Source: JBDUDK01 sp040002995
Lineage (GTDB): Bacteria > Actinomycetota > Acidimicrobiia > Acidimicrobiales > Ilumatobacteraceae
DNA: 33,949 bases
NCBI GenBank assembly: GCA_040002995.1
Contig: JBDUDK010000076.1
Coordinates: 1 to 33,949 of the forward strand
Direction of reading: 5' to 3'
Both the position numbers and the translations under genes were made by a program. The first letter of the stretch is position 1. Every line of letters starts with the position of its first letter. Of this stretch, positions 7,985 to 15,074 are shown piece by piece. Below the pieces are notes generated by a model. It was not told the DNA's origin, did not search any database, and saw only the letters and a program-made list of their open reading frames with translations.

Positions 7985-10024
7985 ATGTCGCAGTCGCCGC
8001 CGTCGCGCCCCCTCCTGAACGATCGCTATGAAATCCACGGGCGCATTGGCCGTGGAGGCATGGCCGACGTCTACCTCGCGCGCGATCTCCTCCTCGACCG
8101 GCCGGTGGCGGTGAAAGTCTTGTTTCCGGAGTTCGCCACCGACCCGAATTTCGTCGAGCGTTTCCGGCGGGAGGCGCAGGCGGCGGCGAACCTGACACAC
8201 CCGAACATCGTCGGGGTCTACGACTGGGGGCAGCAAGGAACGACGTACTTCATCGTTATGGAGTACGTCAACGGCCGGAGCCTGGCCGAGATCCTGCGCG
8301 CCGAGGGAGCGCTAGAGCCGAATCGCTCGAACGACATTTCGTCAGAGGTGGCCGCCGCTCTCGGCTTCGCGCATCGCAGCGGAGTCGTTCACCGCGACAT
8401 CAAACCCGCCAACATCCTCGTGTCGAACCAGGGTGTGGTGAAGGTCGCCGACTTCGGCATCGCGCGTGCGCTGAACGCGGCCGCAGAACACGGTCTGACA
8501 CAAGCCGGCGCGGTGATGGGCACGGCCACGTATTTCTCTCCCGAGCAAGCACAAGGGAGCGCTCTCGATCCGAGGAGCGATCTCTATTCCCTTGGCGTCG
8601 TTCTCTACGAGATGCTCACCGGCCAGCCGCCGTTCAACGGAGACAACCCGGTCGCGATCGCGTACAAGCAGGTGCACGACCAACCGATCCCGCCTTCGCA
8701 GCTTCGCACCAATCTTCCCGAGGGCCTCGAGGCCGTGACGTTGAAGCTCCTCGCGAAGAGCCCCGCCAACCGGTTTGCCAACGCCGACGAACTCCGGGCC
8801 GATCTCCGTCATGTCCGCGACGGCATCGCGTCCACCACGCGCACGTTCGACGCGCCCACCATGGCGGTGTCCACCGTCGGAGGAGCACTCGCCACGGCAG
8901 CCGACCCGACGATGGTGGTGCGCGAACCGGCGACGCGATCGATGGCCCGACCCGCGGCCATCGCCACCGCCGCCGCGACCGGGGCGGTGGCCGTCAGCGA
9001 CGGCTATCCCCCGTATGACGAACGCCGGCACCGGGTGGGATGGTTCATCCTCGCCATTCTCTTGGCGTTGGGCGTGATCGCGGGCCTGGTCGCGTTCCTC
9101 TACAACCGCTTGGGCACAACGACCACCACCGACCTCGTCGTCGTGGAGACGGTGATCAACAAGCCCTTCAGCGAGGCCGAAGGCATTCTCAAATCGCAAG
9201 GCCTCTCCGTCGAACGCATCGACGTCGACAATCCCACCGTCGAGGCGGGCATTGTCTTCCAGCAGGACCCGGCCGAAGGGGCCAAGGTCGATCCGGGCAC
9301 GGCGGTGAAGCTGACGGTGAGCAAGGGCAAGGGCACTGTCGCGCTCGGCGATCTGCGCACGAAAACCCAGGCCGAGGCCACCGCCGCGCTCGACAAGCTC
9401 GGCCTGAAATGGACGATCGCGACGGCGCAGTCGCCTGATGTCGCTCAGGGCCTGGTCATCAGCCAGGATCCGCCGCCCGGCGACGTCAACATCGAGGGCA
9501 CGACCGTGAAGCTCGTCATCTCCGCCGGCCCGGGACAGATCTTGATCGACAACGTCACCGGGCTCGATCAGGCGAAGGCCGCCGCCCTGCTCGGCAGGAA
9601 TTTCGATGTCGACGTCGTGTTCGAGACGAGCGACACCGTCGCGGCCAACAAGGTGATCCGCACCGAGCCGGGTGTTCTTACGGCCGTCGACAAAGGCTCG
9701 AAGGTCCGGCTCGTGGTGTCGAGCGGCTCGCAGCCCGTCACGGTGCCGGCCGTGCGCGGTCTTCTCGAAAACGAAGCGCGCGACAAGATCCAGCACGCCA
9801 ACCTGCTCGCGACCGTCGTCTACGTGACGCTCCCCTTCGGCTCCCCCGACGACGGTCGGGTGATCAGCCAGGCCCCTCTCGAGGGGACGCAGATCCCGAA
9901 GGGTCAGACCGTCACGATCAACGTCGGCAAGGCGTTGCCGCCCCCGACGACCACCACCGTTGCGCCCACCACCACGACAACCGTGGCCCCTACCACGACC
10001 ACGACGGCCGCGCCCGGGCCGTAG
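7985..10024 (+). CDS. pknB: PASTA-domain Ser/Thr protein kinase PknB
   Basis: A transmembrane Hanks-type kinase that senses peptidoglycan fragments or lipid II and phosphorylates division and wall-synthesis proteins. The kinase domain spans about residues 15-275: GRGGMADVY loop, K44, HRDIKPAN (D138), DFG (156-158) and GTATYFSPEQ. The activation loop keeps one of the two threonines that are phosphorylated in mycobacterial PknB: T172 in LTQAGAV, while the second position is Ala. A juxtamembrane region leads to one helix at about 351-373, four extracellular PASTA repeats at about 382-650, and a Thr/Pro-rich tail. It is convergent with the trpG/pabA gene, whose stop lies one base away. It appears to be the only kinase in the locus. 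Confidence 0.97.
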   Translation: MSQSPPSRPLLNDRYEIHGRIGRGGMADVYLARDLLLDRPVAVKVLFPEFATDPNFVERFRREAQAAANLTHPNIVGVYDWGQQGTTYFIVMEYVNGRSLAEILRAEGALEPNRSNDISSEVAAALGFAHRSGVVHRDIKPANILVSNQGVVKVADFGIARALNAAAEHGLTQAGAVMGTATYFSPEQAQGSALDPRSDLYSLGVVLYEMLTGQPPFNGDNPVAIAYKQVHDQPIPPSQLRTNLPEGLEAVTLKLLAKSPANRFANADELRADLRHVRDGIASTTRTFDAPTMAVSTVGGALATAADPTMVVREPATRSMARPAAIATAAATGAVAVSDGYPPYDERRHRVGWFILAILLALGVIAGLVAFLYNRLGTTTTTDLVVVETVINKPFSEAEGILKSQGLSVERIDVDNPTVEAGIVFQQDPAEGAKVDPGTAVKLTVSKGKGTVALGDLRTKTQAEATAALDKLGLKWTIATAQSPDVAQGLVISQDPPPGDVNIEGTTVKLVISAGPGQILIDNVTGLDQAKAAALLGRNFDVDVVFETSDTVAANKVIRTEPGVLTAVDKGSKVRLVVSSGSQPVTVPAVRGLLENEARDKIQHANLLATVVYVTLPFGSPDDGRVISQAPLEGTQIPKGQTVTINVGKALPPPTTTTVAPTTTTTVAPTTTTTAAPGP

Positions 10025-10025
10025 C

Positions 10026-10604
10026 TCAGAGGCTTGCCAGGAAGTTGGCCAGTAGGTCGTGGCCGGCCGACGTGAGGATCGACTCCGGGTGGAACTGCAC
10101 GCCCTCGATCGGCAGGTCGCGATGGCGCACGCCCATGACCGTGCCGTCCTCAGTGTGGGCCGTCACTTCGAGGACATCGGGCACGCTGTCGGGCCGGATC
10201 ACGAGAGAGTGGTAGCGGGTCGCTTCGAACGGATCAGGCACACCGGCAAAGACGCCCGTGCCGGTGTGGTGCACCCACGACGTCTTGCCGTGCATGATGC
10301 GATCGGCGCGGACAATGTCGGCGCCAAAGACGTGACCGATCGCCTGGTGGCCCAGGCAGACGCCGAGAAGCGGGGTGCCCGATCGGCCGGCGGCATTGAT
10401 GAGTTCGGGTGTGATGCCCGCATCCTCGGGGCGGCCAGGCCCAGGCGAAATCACGATCCCGTGGGCGCCGAAACCCAGGGCTTCTTCGACAGTGACGGCG
10501 TCGTTTCTGTAGACGAGCGGTTCGGCGCCCAGCTCGCCTAGGTACTGGACCAGGTTGAAGACGAACGAGTCGTAGTTGTCGATCACCAGCACGCGTGCGC
10601 CCAC
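10026..10604 (-). CDS. trpG: Glutamine amidotransferase, TrpG/PabA type
   Basis: The glutaminase subunit that supplies ammonia to anthranilate synthase or aminodeoxychorismate synthase. At 192 residues it is a standalone class I amidotransferase, with the nucleophile in GVCLGHQ (C83), the FHPES triad motif (H172, E174), SPGPGRPEDAG near 53 and the N-terminal VIDNYDSF. TrpG and PabA cannot be told apart from sequence, and this syntenic copy may serve folate synthesis, tryptophan synthesis or both; no trpE or pabB lies nearby. I chose the GTG at 10604 because it places VLVIDNYDSF at the N-terminus; a longer upstream frame has unrelated composition and overlaps crgA. It is divergent from crgA and convergent with pknB, as in mycobacteria. 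Confidence 0.9.
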   Translation of the reverse strand: MGARVLVIDNYDSFVFNLVQYLGELGAEPLVYRNDAVTVEEALGFGAHGIVISPGPGRPEDAGITPELINAAGRSGTPLLGVCLGHQAIGHVFGADIVRADRIMHGKTSWVHHTGTGVFAGVPDPFEATRYHSLVIRPDSVPDVLEVTAHTEDGTVMGVRHRDLPIEGVQFHPESILTSAGHDLLANFLASL

Positions 10605-10656
10605 GGAGAGATCGTCGCCGCTGACGCACCGCCCTGTCGAGCGAGTTCGCGTCACG

Positions 10657-10662
10657 TATCCT
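10657..10662 (+). promoter_or_regulatory. Possible -10 hexamer of crgA
   Basis: TATCCT lies eight bases before the crgA ATG within the 66-bp divergent gap between trpG and crgA. It would give a nearly leaderless crgA transcript. The region around -35 shows no good match. Confidence 0.35.
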
Positions 10663-10670
10663 CGGTCGGA

Positions 10671-10991
10671 ATGGCTCCTCCCAAGCGCCGACTCGGCGGA
10701 CGCGTCACTCCGAAGGGCACCCAACCCGGCAGCCGGGCCACCGCAGAGGCGCCCGGAGTCGCACGGGCATCGTCGGCTTCGTCTCGCTACACCCCGCCGG
10801 TACCTAAGGCCATCAAGGTCAGCCCGAGGTGGGTTCCGTACCTGATGTTCGCTCTTCTCGGCGTGGGCATCATCATCATCTTGTTGAACTACATCGCGAT
10901 CCTGCTGCCCGGAGCGACGAACAACTGGTACCTGTTGATAGGCCTTTTGTGCATCCTCGCCGGCATCGTGGCCGCGACGCAGTACCGCTGA
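10671..10991 (+). CDS. crgA: Cell division protein CrgA
   Basis: A small actinobacterial division protein that in mycobacteria and streptomycetes interacts with FtsZ, FtsQ, FtsI and wall enzymes at the septum. The 106-residue protein has a basic, disordered N-terminus of about 50 residues and then two membrane helices: about 53-74 (WVPYLMFALLGVGIIIILLN) and about 86-104 (WYLLIGLLCILAGIVAATQ). NWYLLIG and the short loop between helices are typical of the family. It is transcribed in the same direction as pknB, with the amidotransferase gene between on the other strand. This repeats the mycobacterial arrangement and strengthens the assignment. Confidence 0.95.
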   Translation: MAPPKRRLGGRVTPKGTQPGSRATAEAPGVARASSASSRYTPPVPKAIKVSPRWVPYLMFALLGVGIIIILLNYIAILLPGATNNWYLLIGLLCILAGIVAATQYR

Positions 10992-11035
10992 CGTCACGCC
11001 ACGTAAGGGTTAAGCGCAGGTAACGACTCGCAGCG

Positions 11036-11054
11036 TTATCCACAGGTTGTGGAT
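11036..11054. promoter_or_regulatory. DnaA-box-like inverted pair
   Basis: TTATCCACA at 11036-11044 is a perfect match to the consensus DnaA box. It forms a 7-bp inverted repeat with TGTGGAT at 11048-11054, separated by GGT. It lies in the 129-bp gap after crgA. One good box and one partial box are too few to call an origin; this could be a DnaA titration or regulatory site. Confidence 0.45.
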
Positions 11055-11120
11055 GCCTTCCGACGCCTATCGGCGCTGGTCAGCGGCCGAAATGCTCACT
11101 GGCAGAGTGTTACGGATTCG

Positions 11121-11375
11121 TCATTCAACGGGAGTCACCAGGTCCATGTCTTCCTGGCAATGGCGAGGGGGTTCGGGGAGCTCCGCGGTGGCGTGGGTCA
11201 TCTTCATCTCGGTGCCGCAGATCGAGCATCGGTAGCGCAAGTTCACCCTTCGCATCTCACCCGCCGGAGGCGGCGGCGGCAGGGGCGTACCCATCGACCG
11301 CAGCATGGCAATGCCGACCCGGATGATGAGCACGCCGGCCACCACGGCGATGACGATCGCGATGGCCGTGCCCAT
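11121..11375 (-). CDS. Small membrane protein with zinc-ribbon-like tail
   Basis: An 84-residue protein I cannot assign to a named family. An N-terminal hydrophobic helix (about residues 4-25, AIAIVIAVVAGVLIIRVGIAM) is followed by a Pro-rich hinge (PLPPPPPAG). A cytoplasmic or external tail then contains CSIC, TH and HC (C50, C53, H60 and the pair H72/C73 approximately), a spacing compatible with a single zinc site. The tail motif YRCSICGTEMKM resembles short treble-clef or rubredoxin-like ribbons. It is convergent with crgA and lies 20 bp downstream of the metalloprotease gene on the same strand, so it is probably co-transcribed with it. Confidence 0.7.
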   Translation of the reverse strand: MGTAIAIVIAVVAGVLIIRVGIAMLRSMGTPLPPPPPAGEMRRVNLRYRCSICGTEMKMTHATAELPEPPRHCQEDMDLVTPVE

Positions 11376-11395
11376 TGCCTCGGCAGGCTAACTAC

Positions 11396-12829
11396 TTAGG
11401 AAATGCAACCGGCGGCGGCACCGAGCGCCCGGAGACCGTTGAGATCCCCCGCTTGATAGCTGTCGAGCGGCGTCACGAAAATCGGGTACATCACCTGGCT
11501 CGGGTCACTCACGTGATCGAGGCCCATGGCATGGCCGAGCTCGTGGAGCAACACGACCTTCCACCCGGCACTGCCCCATGCCGCAGGAAGCCGCGCCGAC
11601 GCGTTGAGTGTGGCGCCGCCCGCGGTGAGCTCCAAGGCGCCCGACGGCCGGCTGATGATCTCGGCCCCCCCGACGCCCGCGAGCCCCGGGTCGTTCTGGA
11701 GGTTCGCGACCCAACCGATCACCATCGTCGGATCTGTAGTGGATTGGCTGAGCGGCGCGCGGGTCGTGTAGCCGCCAAAAGTGAACGCGAGACCTGTGTC
11801 GACGGAGAGCTCACCGATGACATCACGCACGAGTTGTTCGCCGCCCGGCGGCTGTGCGGACGGATTGAACTGCCACACGATCGCCTTGCACGGGTCGCGC
11901 CGCGCCGGACCTAACGGGCCCGTCTTCATGAAGGCGGCCCCCGCCACCGGGCCGGTGGCCACCGGTGTTGCCGTGGTCGCCACCCACAATCCCCGCCCAT
12001 CGGGCGTAGACGCCAGCGCGACAGCCTGCTGGGCGCCGGCGGGCACGGTGGGCTGCAGCGTCGCCGCATCGCCAAAGGCCTGCACCGCGCCGCTTCGGTG
12101 CAAGAGCCAATACCCACCACCCGTGGCCGACGAGCGGATGTCGACGACGGGGTCACCGCCTCCAGCGGTGGCGGGGAACGCCGCGGCACCACCGAACGCG
12201 GTCACATGTCCCATCCGATCGACGACCCAGTAGCCGGCGCCGTCGGGTCGAGACGCGAGCGCGACGATCGGCGACGTAGGCGTCGACGCGCCGAGCGAAC
12301 CGAGGAAACCCGCGTCGCCGAACGCGAACACTCCGCCGTCGGAGGCCACCAGCCAGTACCCCTTGCCCGAGCGCGTCGGCACCATGCCGACCATGGGCTG
12401 GTTGAGGGGTCGACCACCCATCGATCCGTAGAAGAGGGCATCGCCGAACGCGAACACTCCGCCGTCGGACGCGACTAGCCAGTACCCGCGCCCCGATGGC
12501 GTGGTGGCCATCGCGAGCACGGGCCGGGCGAGGCGCAGGTTCCCGGTCGAGCCATAGAACGCGGCATCGCCGTAGTTGAAGACGCCACCGTCGCTTGCCA
12601 ACAGCCAGTAGCCGTGGCCGCTCGCTGTGGCGACCATGTCAACAAGCGGATTGTTGAGCGCCAACGCCGCCGTCGAGCCGTAGTCGGCCGCGGTGCCCGC
12701 CTTGAGCACGCCCGACGAGACGTAGCCCCCGCGGTCGACCCACATCGCGGCCACGCGAGGGGCAACCGACGGAGTGCTCGCGCTCAGGGATACGACGAGC
12801 GCGAGCCCTGCCCCCCAACGTCTCCGCAC
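11396..12829 (-). CDS. Exported matrixin-type metalloprotease with propeller-like repeats
   Basis: A predicted secreted zinc protease. A signal peptide covers about residues 1-28 (RRR followed by a hydrophobic core and Ala-rich end). Residues about 32-290 hold six or seven repeats with the pattern GYWLVASDGGVFAFGDA; the best copies are exactly 42 residues apart and resemble beta-propeller blades often seen in actinobacterial exported proteins. The C-terminal ~170 residues form the peptidase: HELGHAMGLDH (zinc ligands H429, H433, H439; catalytic E430) followed by a Met-turn VMYP (M447), the metzincin/matrixin arrangement. The propeller probably binds substrate or a surface. The two strongest blades share a 29-bp identical DNA stretch, pointing to recent duplication. 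Confidence 0.88.
   Translation of the reverse strand: MRRRWGAGLALVVSLSASTPSVAPRVAAMWVDRGGYVSSGVLKAGTAADYGSTAALALNNPLVDMVATASGHGYWLLASDGGVFNYGDAAFYGSTGNLRLARPVLAMATTPSGRGYWLVASDGGVFAFGDALFYGSMGGRPLNQPMVGMVPTRSGKGYWLVASDGGVFAFGDAGFLGSLGASTPTSPIVALASRPDGAGYWVVDRMGHVTAFGGAAAFPATAGGGDPVVDIRSSATGGGYWLLHRSGAVQAFGDAATLQPTVPAGAQQAVALASTPDGRGLWVATTATPVATGPVAGAAFMKTGPLGPARRDPCKAIVWQFNPSAQPPGGEQLVRDVIGELSVDTGLAFTFGGYTTRAPLSQSTTDPTMVIGWVANLQNDPGLAGVGGAEIISRPSGALELTAGGATLNASARLPAAWGSAGWKVVLLHELGHAMGLDHVSDPSQVMYPIFVTPLDSYQAGDLNGLRALGAAAGCIS
12315..12595 (-). repeat. 126-bp period repeats inside the metalloprotease gene
   Basis: The blade-coding repeats recur every 126 bp. An identical 29-bp stretch occurs at 12315-12343 and 12441-12469, with a diverged third copy starting at 12567. 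They encode the GGVFAFGDA-type motif and lie in frame. Confidence 0.8.
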
Positions 12830-13027
12830 GCCCCTGATCTTGACGATCGTGTGACGACGATGCCATTTCAGTTGCGGATTGGCACTCGATCAGTTGCGAC
12901 GGTCACGGAGCGCGGCGGCGAGGCGCCTCTCACCGGCACGGAGAGAAAGAACGCGGCAAAGACGCGGCAATTTCCATCGCGGGGCCTTGCCGGCGCGCTA
13001 AGGGACCCTTCGGCGCCCCCGAACGTG

Positions 13028-13077
13028 GAACTGTTCGCGTTTTGAGAGCACTGGCGCTCTCGAAACGCGAACAGTTC
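13028..13077. terminator. 22-bp inverted repeat downstream of the thiolase gene
   Basis: The arms 13028-13049 (GAACTGTTCGCG...) and 13056-13077 pair over 22 positions with a single G-T mismatch, around a six-base loop ACTGGC. It begins ten bases after the thiolase stop, as a terminator would, but there is no T-run on either side. It could also be a short extragenic palindromic repeat. The rest of the 258-bp gap 12830-13087 shows no gene; it should contain the metalloprotease promoter, which I cannot pick out. Confidence 0.55.
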
Positions 13078-13087
13078 GCAAATTGGG

Positions 13088-14248
13088 TCAGCCGAGCCGC
13101 TCGATGATGGTGGCGTTGGCCATGCCGCCGCCCTCGCACATCGTCTGCAGGCCGAAGCGCCCGCCGGTGCGCTCGAGCTCATTCAGCAACGTAGTCATGA
13201 GGCGGGCTCCCGAGCACCCGAGCGGATGGCCGAGGGCGATGGCACCTCCGTTGAGGTTGACCTTGGCCATGTCCGGGTGCAGCTCCTTCTCCCACGCCAG
13301 CACCACCGACGCAAACGCCTCGTTGATCTCGATCAGATCGAAATCGTCGATCGACATGCCGGCACGCTCGAGGACCTTCGCGGTCGCGGGGATCGGTGCG
13401 GTGAGCATCAGGCGCGGATCGGCGGCCGCCAGCGCGAAGTTCACGAAACGCGCGCGGGGCGTGAGGCCGAGCGCGGCGGCCTTCTCCTCACTCATGATCA
13501 AGAGCGCGGCGGCACCGTCGGTGATCTGCGAGCTGTTGGCTGCGGTGACCTTGCCGTCCTCTTTGAATGAAGGCTTGAGCGACGCCAGCTTTTCGTAGGT
13601 CGACTCACGGATGCCCTCGTCGGCGGTCATGAGTTCGCCGTCGGCACCGAGAACCGGAAGAATCTCGGTCTGGAACCTTCCCTCGCGCGTCGCGCGGGCC
13701 GCGTACTCCTGGCTACGGACGCCGAAGCGATCGAGCTCCTCGCGCGACAGGCCCCACTTGTCGGCGATCAGCTCAGCCGAAATTCCCTGCGGCACGAGAC
13801 CACCGAGCGGCTGATAGCGAGCGGTCACCTTCGGCCCGAACGGGAACCCGAACTTGCCTTCGGCCATCGAGGCGCCCATCGGGACCCTGGTCATGACCTC
13901 GACACCGGCGGCGACCACGATGTCGTAGGCGCCGGCGATGACACCTTGTGCAGCGAAGTGGGCGGCCTGTTGAGACGACCCGCACTGGCGGTCGACGGTG
14001 GTGCCCGGCACGCTGTCGGGCCACCCGGCGCCCAGCACGGCGTTGCGAGCGATGTTGACGCCCTGCTCGCCAACCTGCATCACGCATCCCATGACCACGT
14101 CGTCGATGAGCGCGGGATCGAGTCCGGTTCGCTCGGTGAGCGCCTTCAGTGTCTCCGCTGCGAGGTCGACCGGGTGCCAGTCCTTGAGCTTGCCGTTGCG
14201 CTTTCCGAGCGGCGTGCGGATGGCATCGACAATGACGGCGGTAGTCAT
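13088..14248 (-). CDS. Acetyl-CoA acetyltransferase / thiolase, FadA5-like
   Basis: A 386-residue thiolase that cleaves or condenses beta-ketoacyl-CoA. The catalytic set is complete: nucleophile C89 in DRQCGSSQQ, H341 in GGAIALGHPLGCSG and the acid/base cysteine C371 in TMCEGGG. N-terminal KRNG near residue 16, GEQGVNIAR near 60-68 and CGSSQQA resemble the mycobacterial steroid thiolase FadA5 more than the usual FadA or AtoB pattern, so a role in degrading branched or steroid-like acyl-CoAs is possible. No other beta-oxidation gene lies next to it, so the substrate remains open. It appears to be monocistronic and is followed by a strong inverted repeat. Confidence 0.92.
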   Translation of the reverse strand: MTTAVIVDAIRTPLGKRNGKLKDWHPVDLAAETLKALTERTGLDPALIDDVVMGCVMQVGEQGVNIARNAVLGAGWPDSVPGTTVDRQCGSSQQAAHFAAQGVIAGAYDIVVAAGVEVMTRVPMGASMAEGKFGFPFGPKVTARYQPLGGLVPQGISAELIADKWGLSREELDRFGVRSQEYAARATREGRFQTEILPVLGADGELMTADEGIRESTYEKLASLKPSFKEDGKVTAANSSQITDGAAALLIMSEEKAAALGLTPRARFVNFALAAADPRLMLTAPIPATAKVLERAGMSIDDFDLIEINEAFASVVLAWEKELHPDMAKVNLNGGAIALGHPLGCSGARLMTTLLNELERTGGRFGLQTMCEGGGMANATIIERLG

Positions 14249-14325
14249 GATGGGGCTCCATGTTCGAATCGGGGATGCGAGTTGACCAGTAGGTCAGTTT
14301 GCTGGTGCCAAGACCGGTTTTCCAA

Positions 14326-14547
14326 CTAGTCGACGTGCCCGCCTTCGATGGCCGCAATCTGGGGTCGCACCCTCAGCAGGTAGTAGACGGCGACCACCAC
14401 ACCGACGCCACAGAACAAGATTCCGAAGCCGTTGGCCACCACCCACCCCGTGCGGCTGCGATTGGCGAACGAGAACGCCCACTCCGGCCGGCGCGCGGCA
14501 TCGAGGAGCGCCCACATCGACACCGCAAGAGGGATCGAGAACACCAC
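14326..14547 (-). CDS. Small two-helix membrane protein (DUF2516-like)
   Basis: A 73-residue membrane protein of unknown function. Helix one covers about residues 2-17 and helix two about 33-57 (VANGFGILFCGVGVVVAVYYLL). Between them is a polar loop beginning AARRPEWAFSF. The layout (DA-R-P-AF between two helices) resembles actinobacterial DUF2516 proteins, but I am not certain. The GTG at 14547 is the only canonical start in the frame; the frame is open for some 20 codons upstream with a hydrophobic stretch, so a non-canonical earlier start would give a longer first helix. It lies 63 bp downstream of the MarR gene and may share its transcript. Confidence 0.6.
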   Translation of the reverse strand: MVFSIPLAVSMWALLDAARRPEWAFSFANRSRTGWVVANGFGILFCGVGVVVAVYYLLRVRPQIAAIEGGHVD

Positions 14548-14610
14548 GATCGAGATGCAGACCAGGAGGACGCGGATGAGCGATCCTCGCGCCGGACAGC
14601 CCTCGCGCCG

Positions 14611-15060
14611 TCAGCCCAGCTCGGCGTCGCCGGGTGTGAGCTTGGGAAGGACCCGTTGGAGCGCCACCACGTCGGAGTCGGTGAGGTGGCGCGCGAATGA
14701 CTGCTGCACCGCGCGTCGGAACACGGGTAACGCGGCTCGGTAGCGCGCCTTGCCTTCGCGGGTCAGGACGGCTTGGGCACCGCGTCCGTCATCGGGCGTA
14801 GGGACGCGGTCGAGCAGATCGGCCTCCGTCATCTTTTCGATGACACGCGAAAGACTGCTCGGGGCCATCGTGGCCCGCTCGGCGAGGTCGTGCAGGCGGA
14901 GACGGCCCCCAGCCGTGTAGAGCTGGTCGAGAACGGTGAACCACGGGAGCGAAAGGTCGCACTCGTCGTCGAGGCGTTCGGCGACCGCGACCACGACTCG
15001 ATCACGCGCCGATCCGAGCGCCCACCAGAGCTCAAGCCGTTCCGGATCGGGGCGGGCCAC
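14611..15060 (-). CDS. MarR-family transcriptional regulator
   Basis: A 149-residue winged-helix regulator. The helix-turn-helix lies at about residues 55-80 (LHDLAERATMAPSSLSRVIEKM), followed by the wing with DDGRGAQAVLT, matching the family's D-x-R-G signature. Helices at both ends should form the dimer interface where ligands bind. Local targets could be the small membrane protein downstream or the aminotransferase upstream, whose stop is 14 bp from this start; I see no clear palindrome that decides this. The start shown is the first plausible one after the aminotransferase stop. Confidence 0.88.
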   Translation of the reverse strand: MARPDPERLELWWALGSARDRVVVAVAERLDDECDLSLPWFTVLDQLYTAGGRLRLHDLAERATMAPSSLSRVIEKMTEADLLDRVPTPDDGRGAQAVLTREGKARYRAALPVFRRAVQQSFARHLTDSDVVALQRVLPKLTPGDAELG

Positions 15061-15074
15061 CGGCGGAGACCGTT

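Noticed and set aside
8342..9796. Long open frame on the minus strand opposite pknB (about 480 codons), and similar long antisense frames opposite gabT-like, livM and other genes
   Set aside because: High-GC coding DNA keeps antisense frames open. The translations are rich in Arg, His and Gly, show no domain motifs, and lie entirely over well-supported genes.
12991..13017. Second hairpin (GGCGC...AAGGG-A-CCCTT...GCGCC) between the metalloprotease and the thiolase
   Set aside because: The stem has internal mismatches and can be explained by GC-rich composition.
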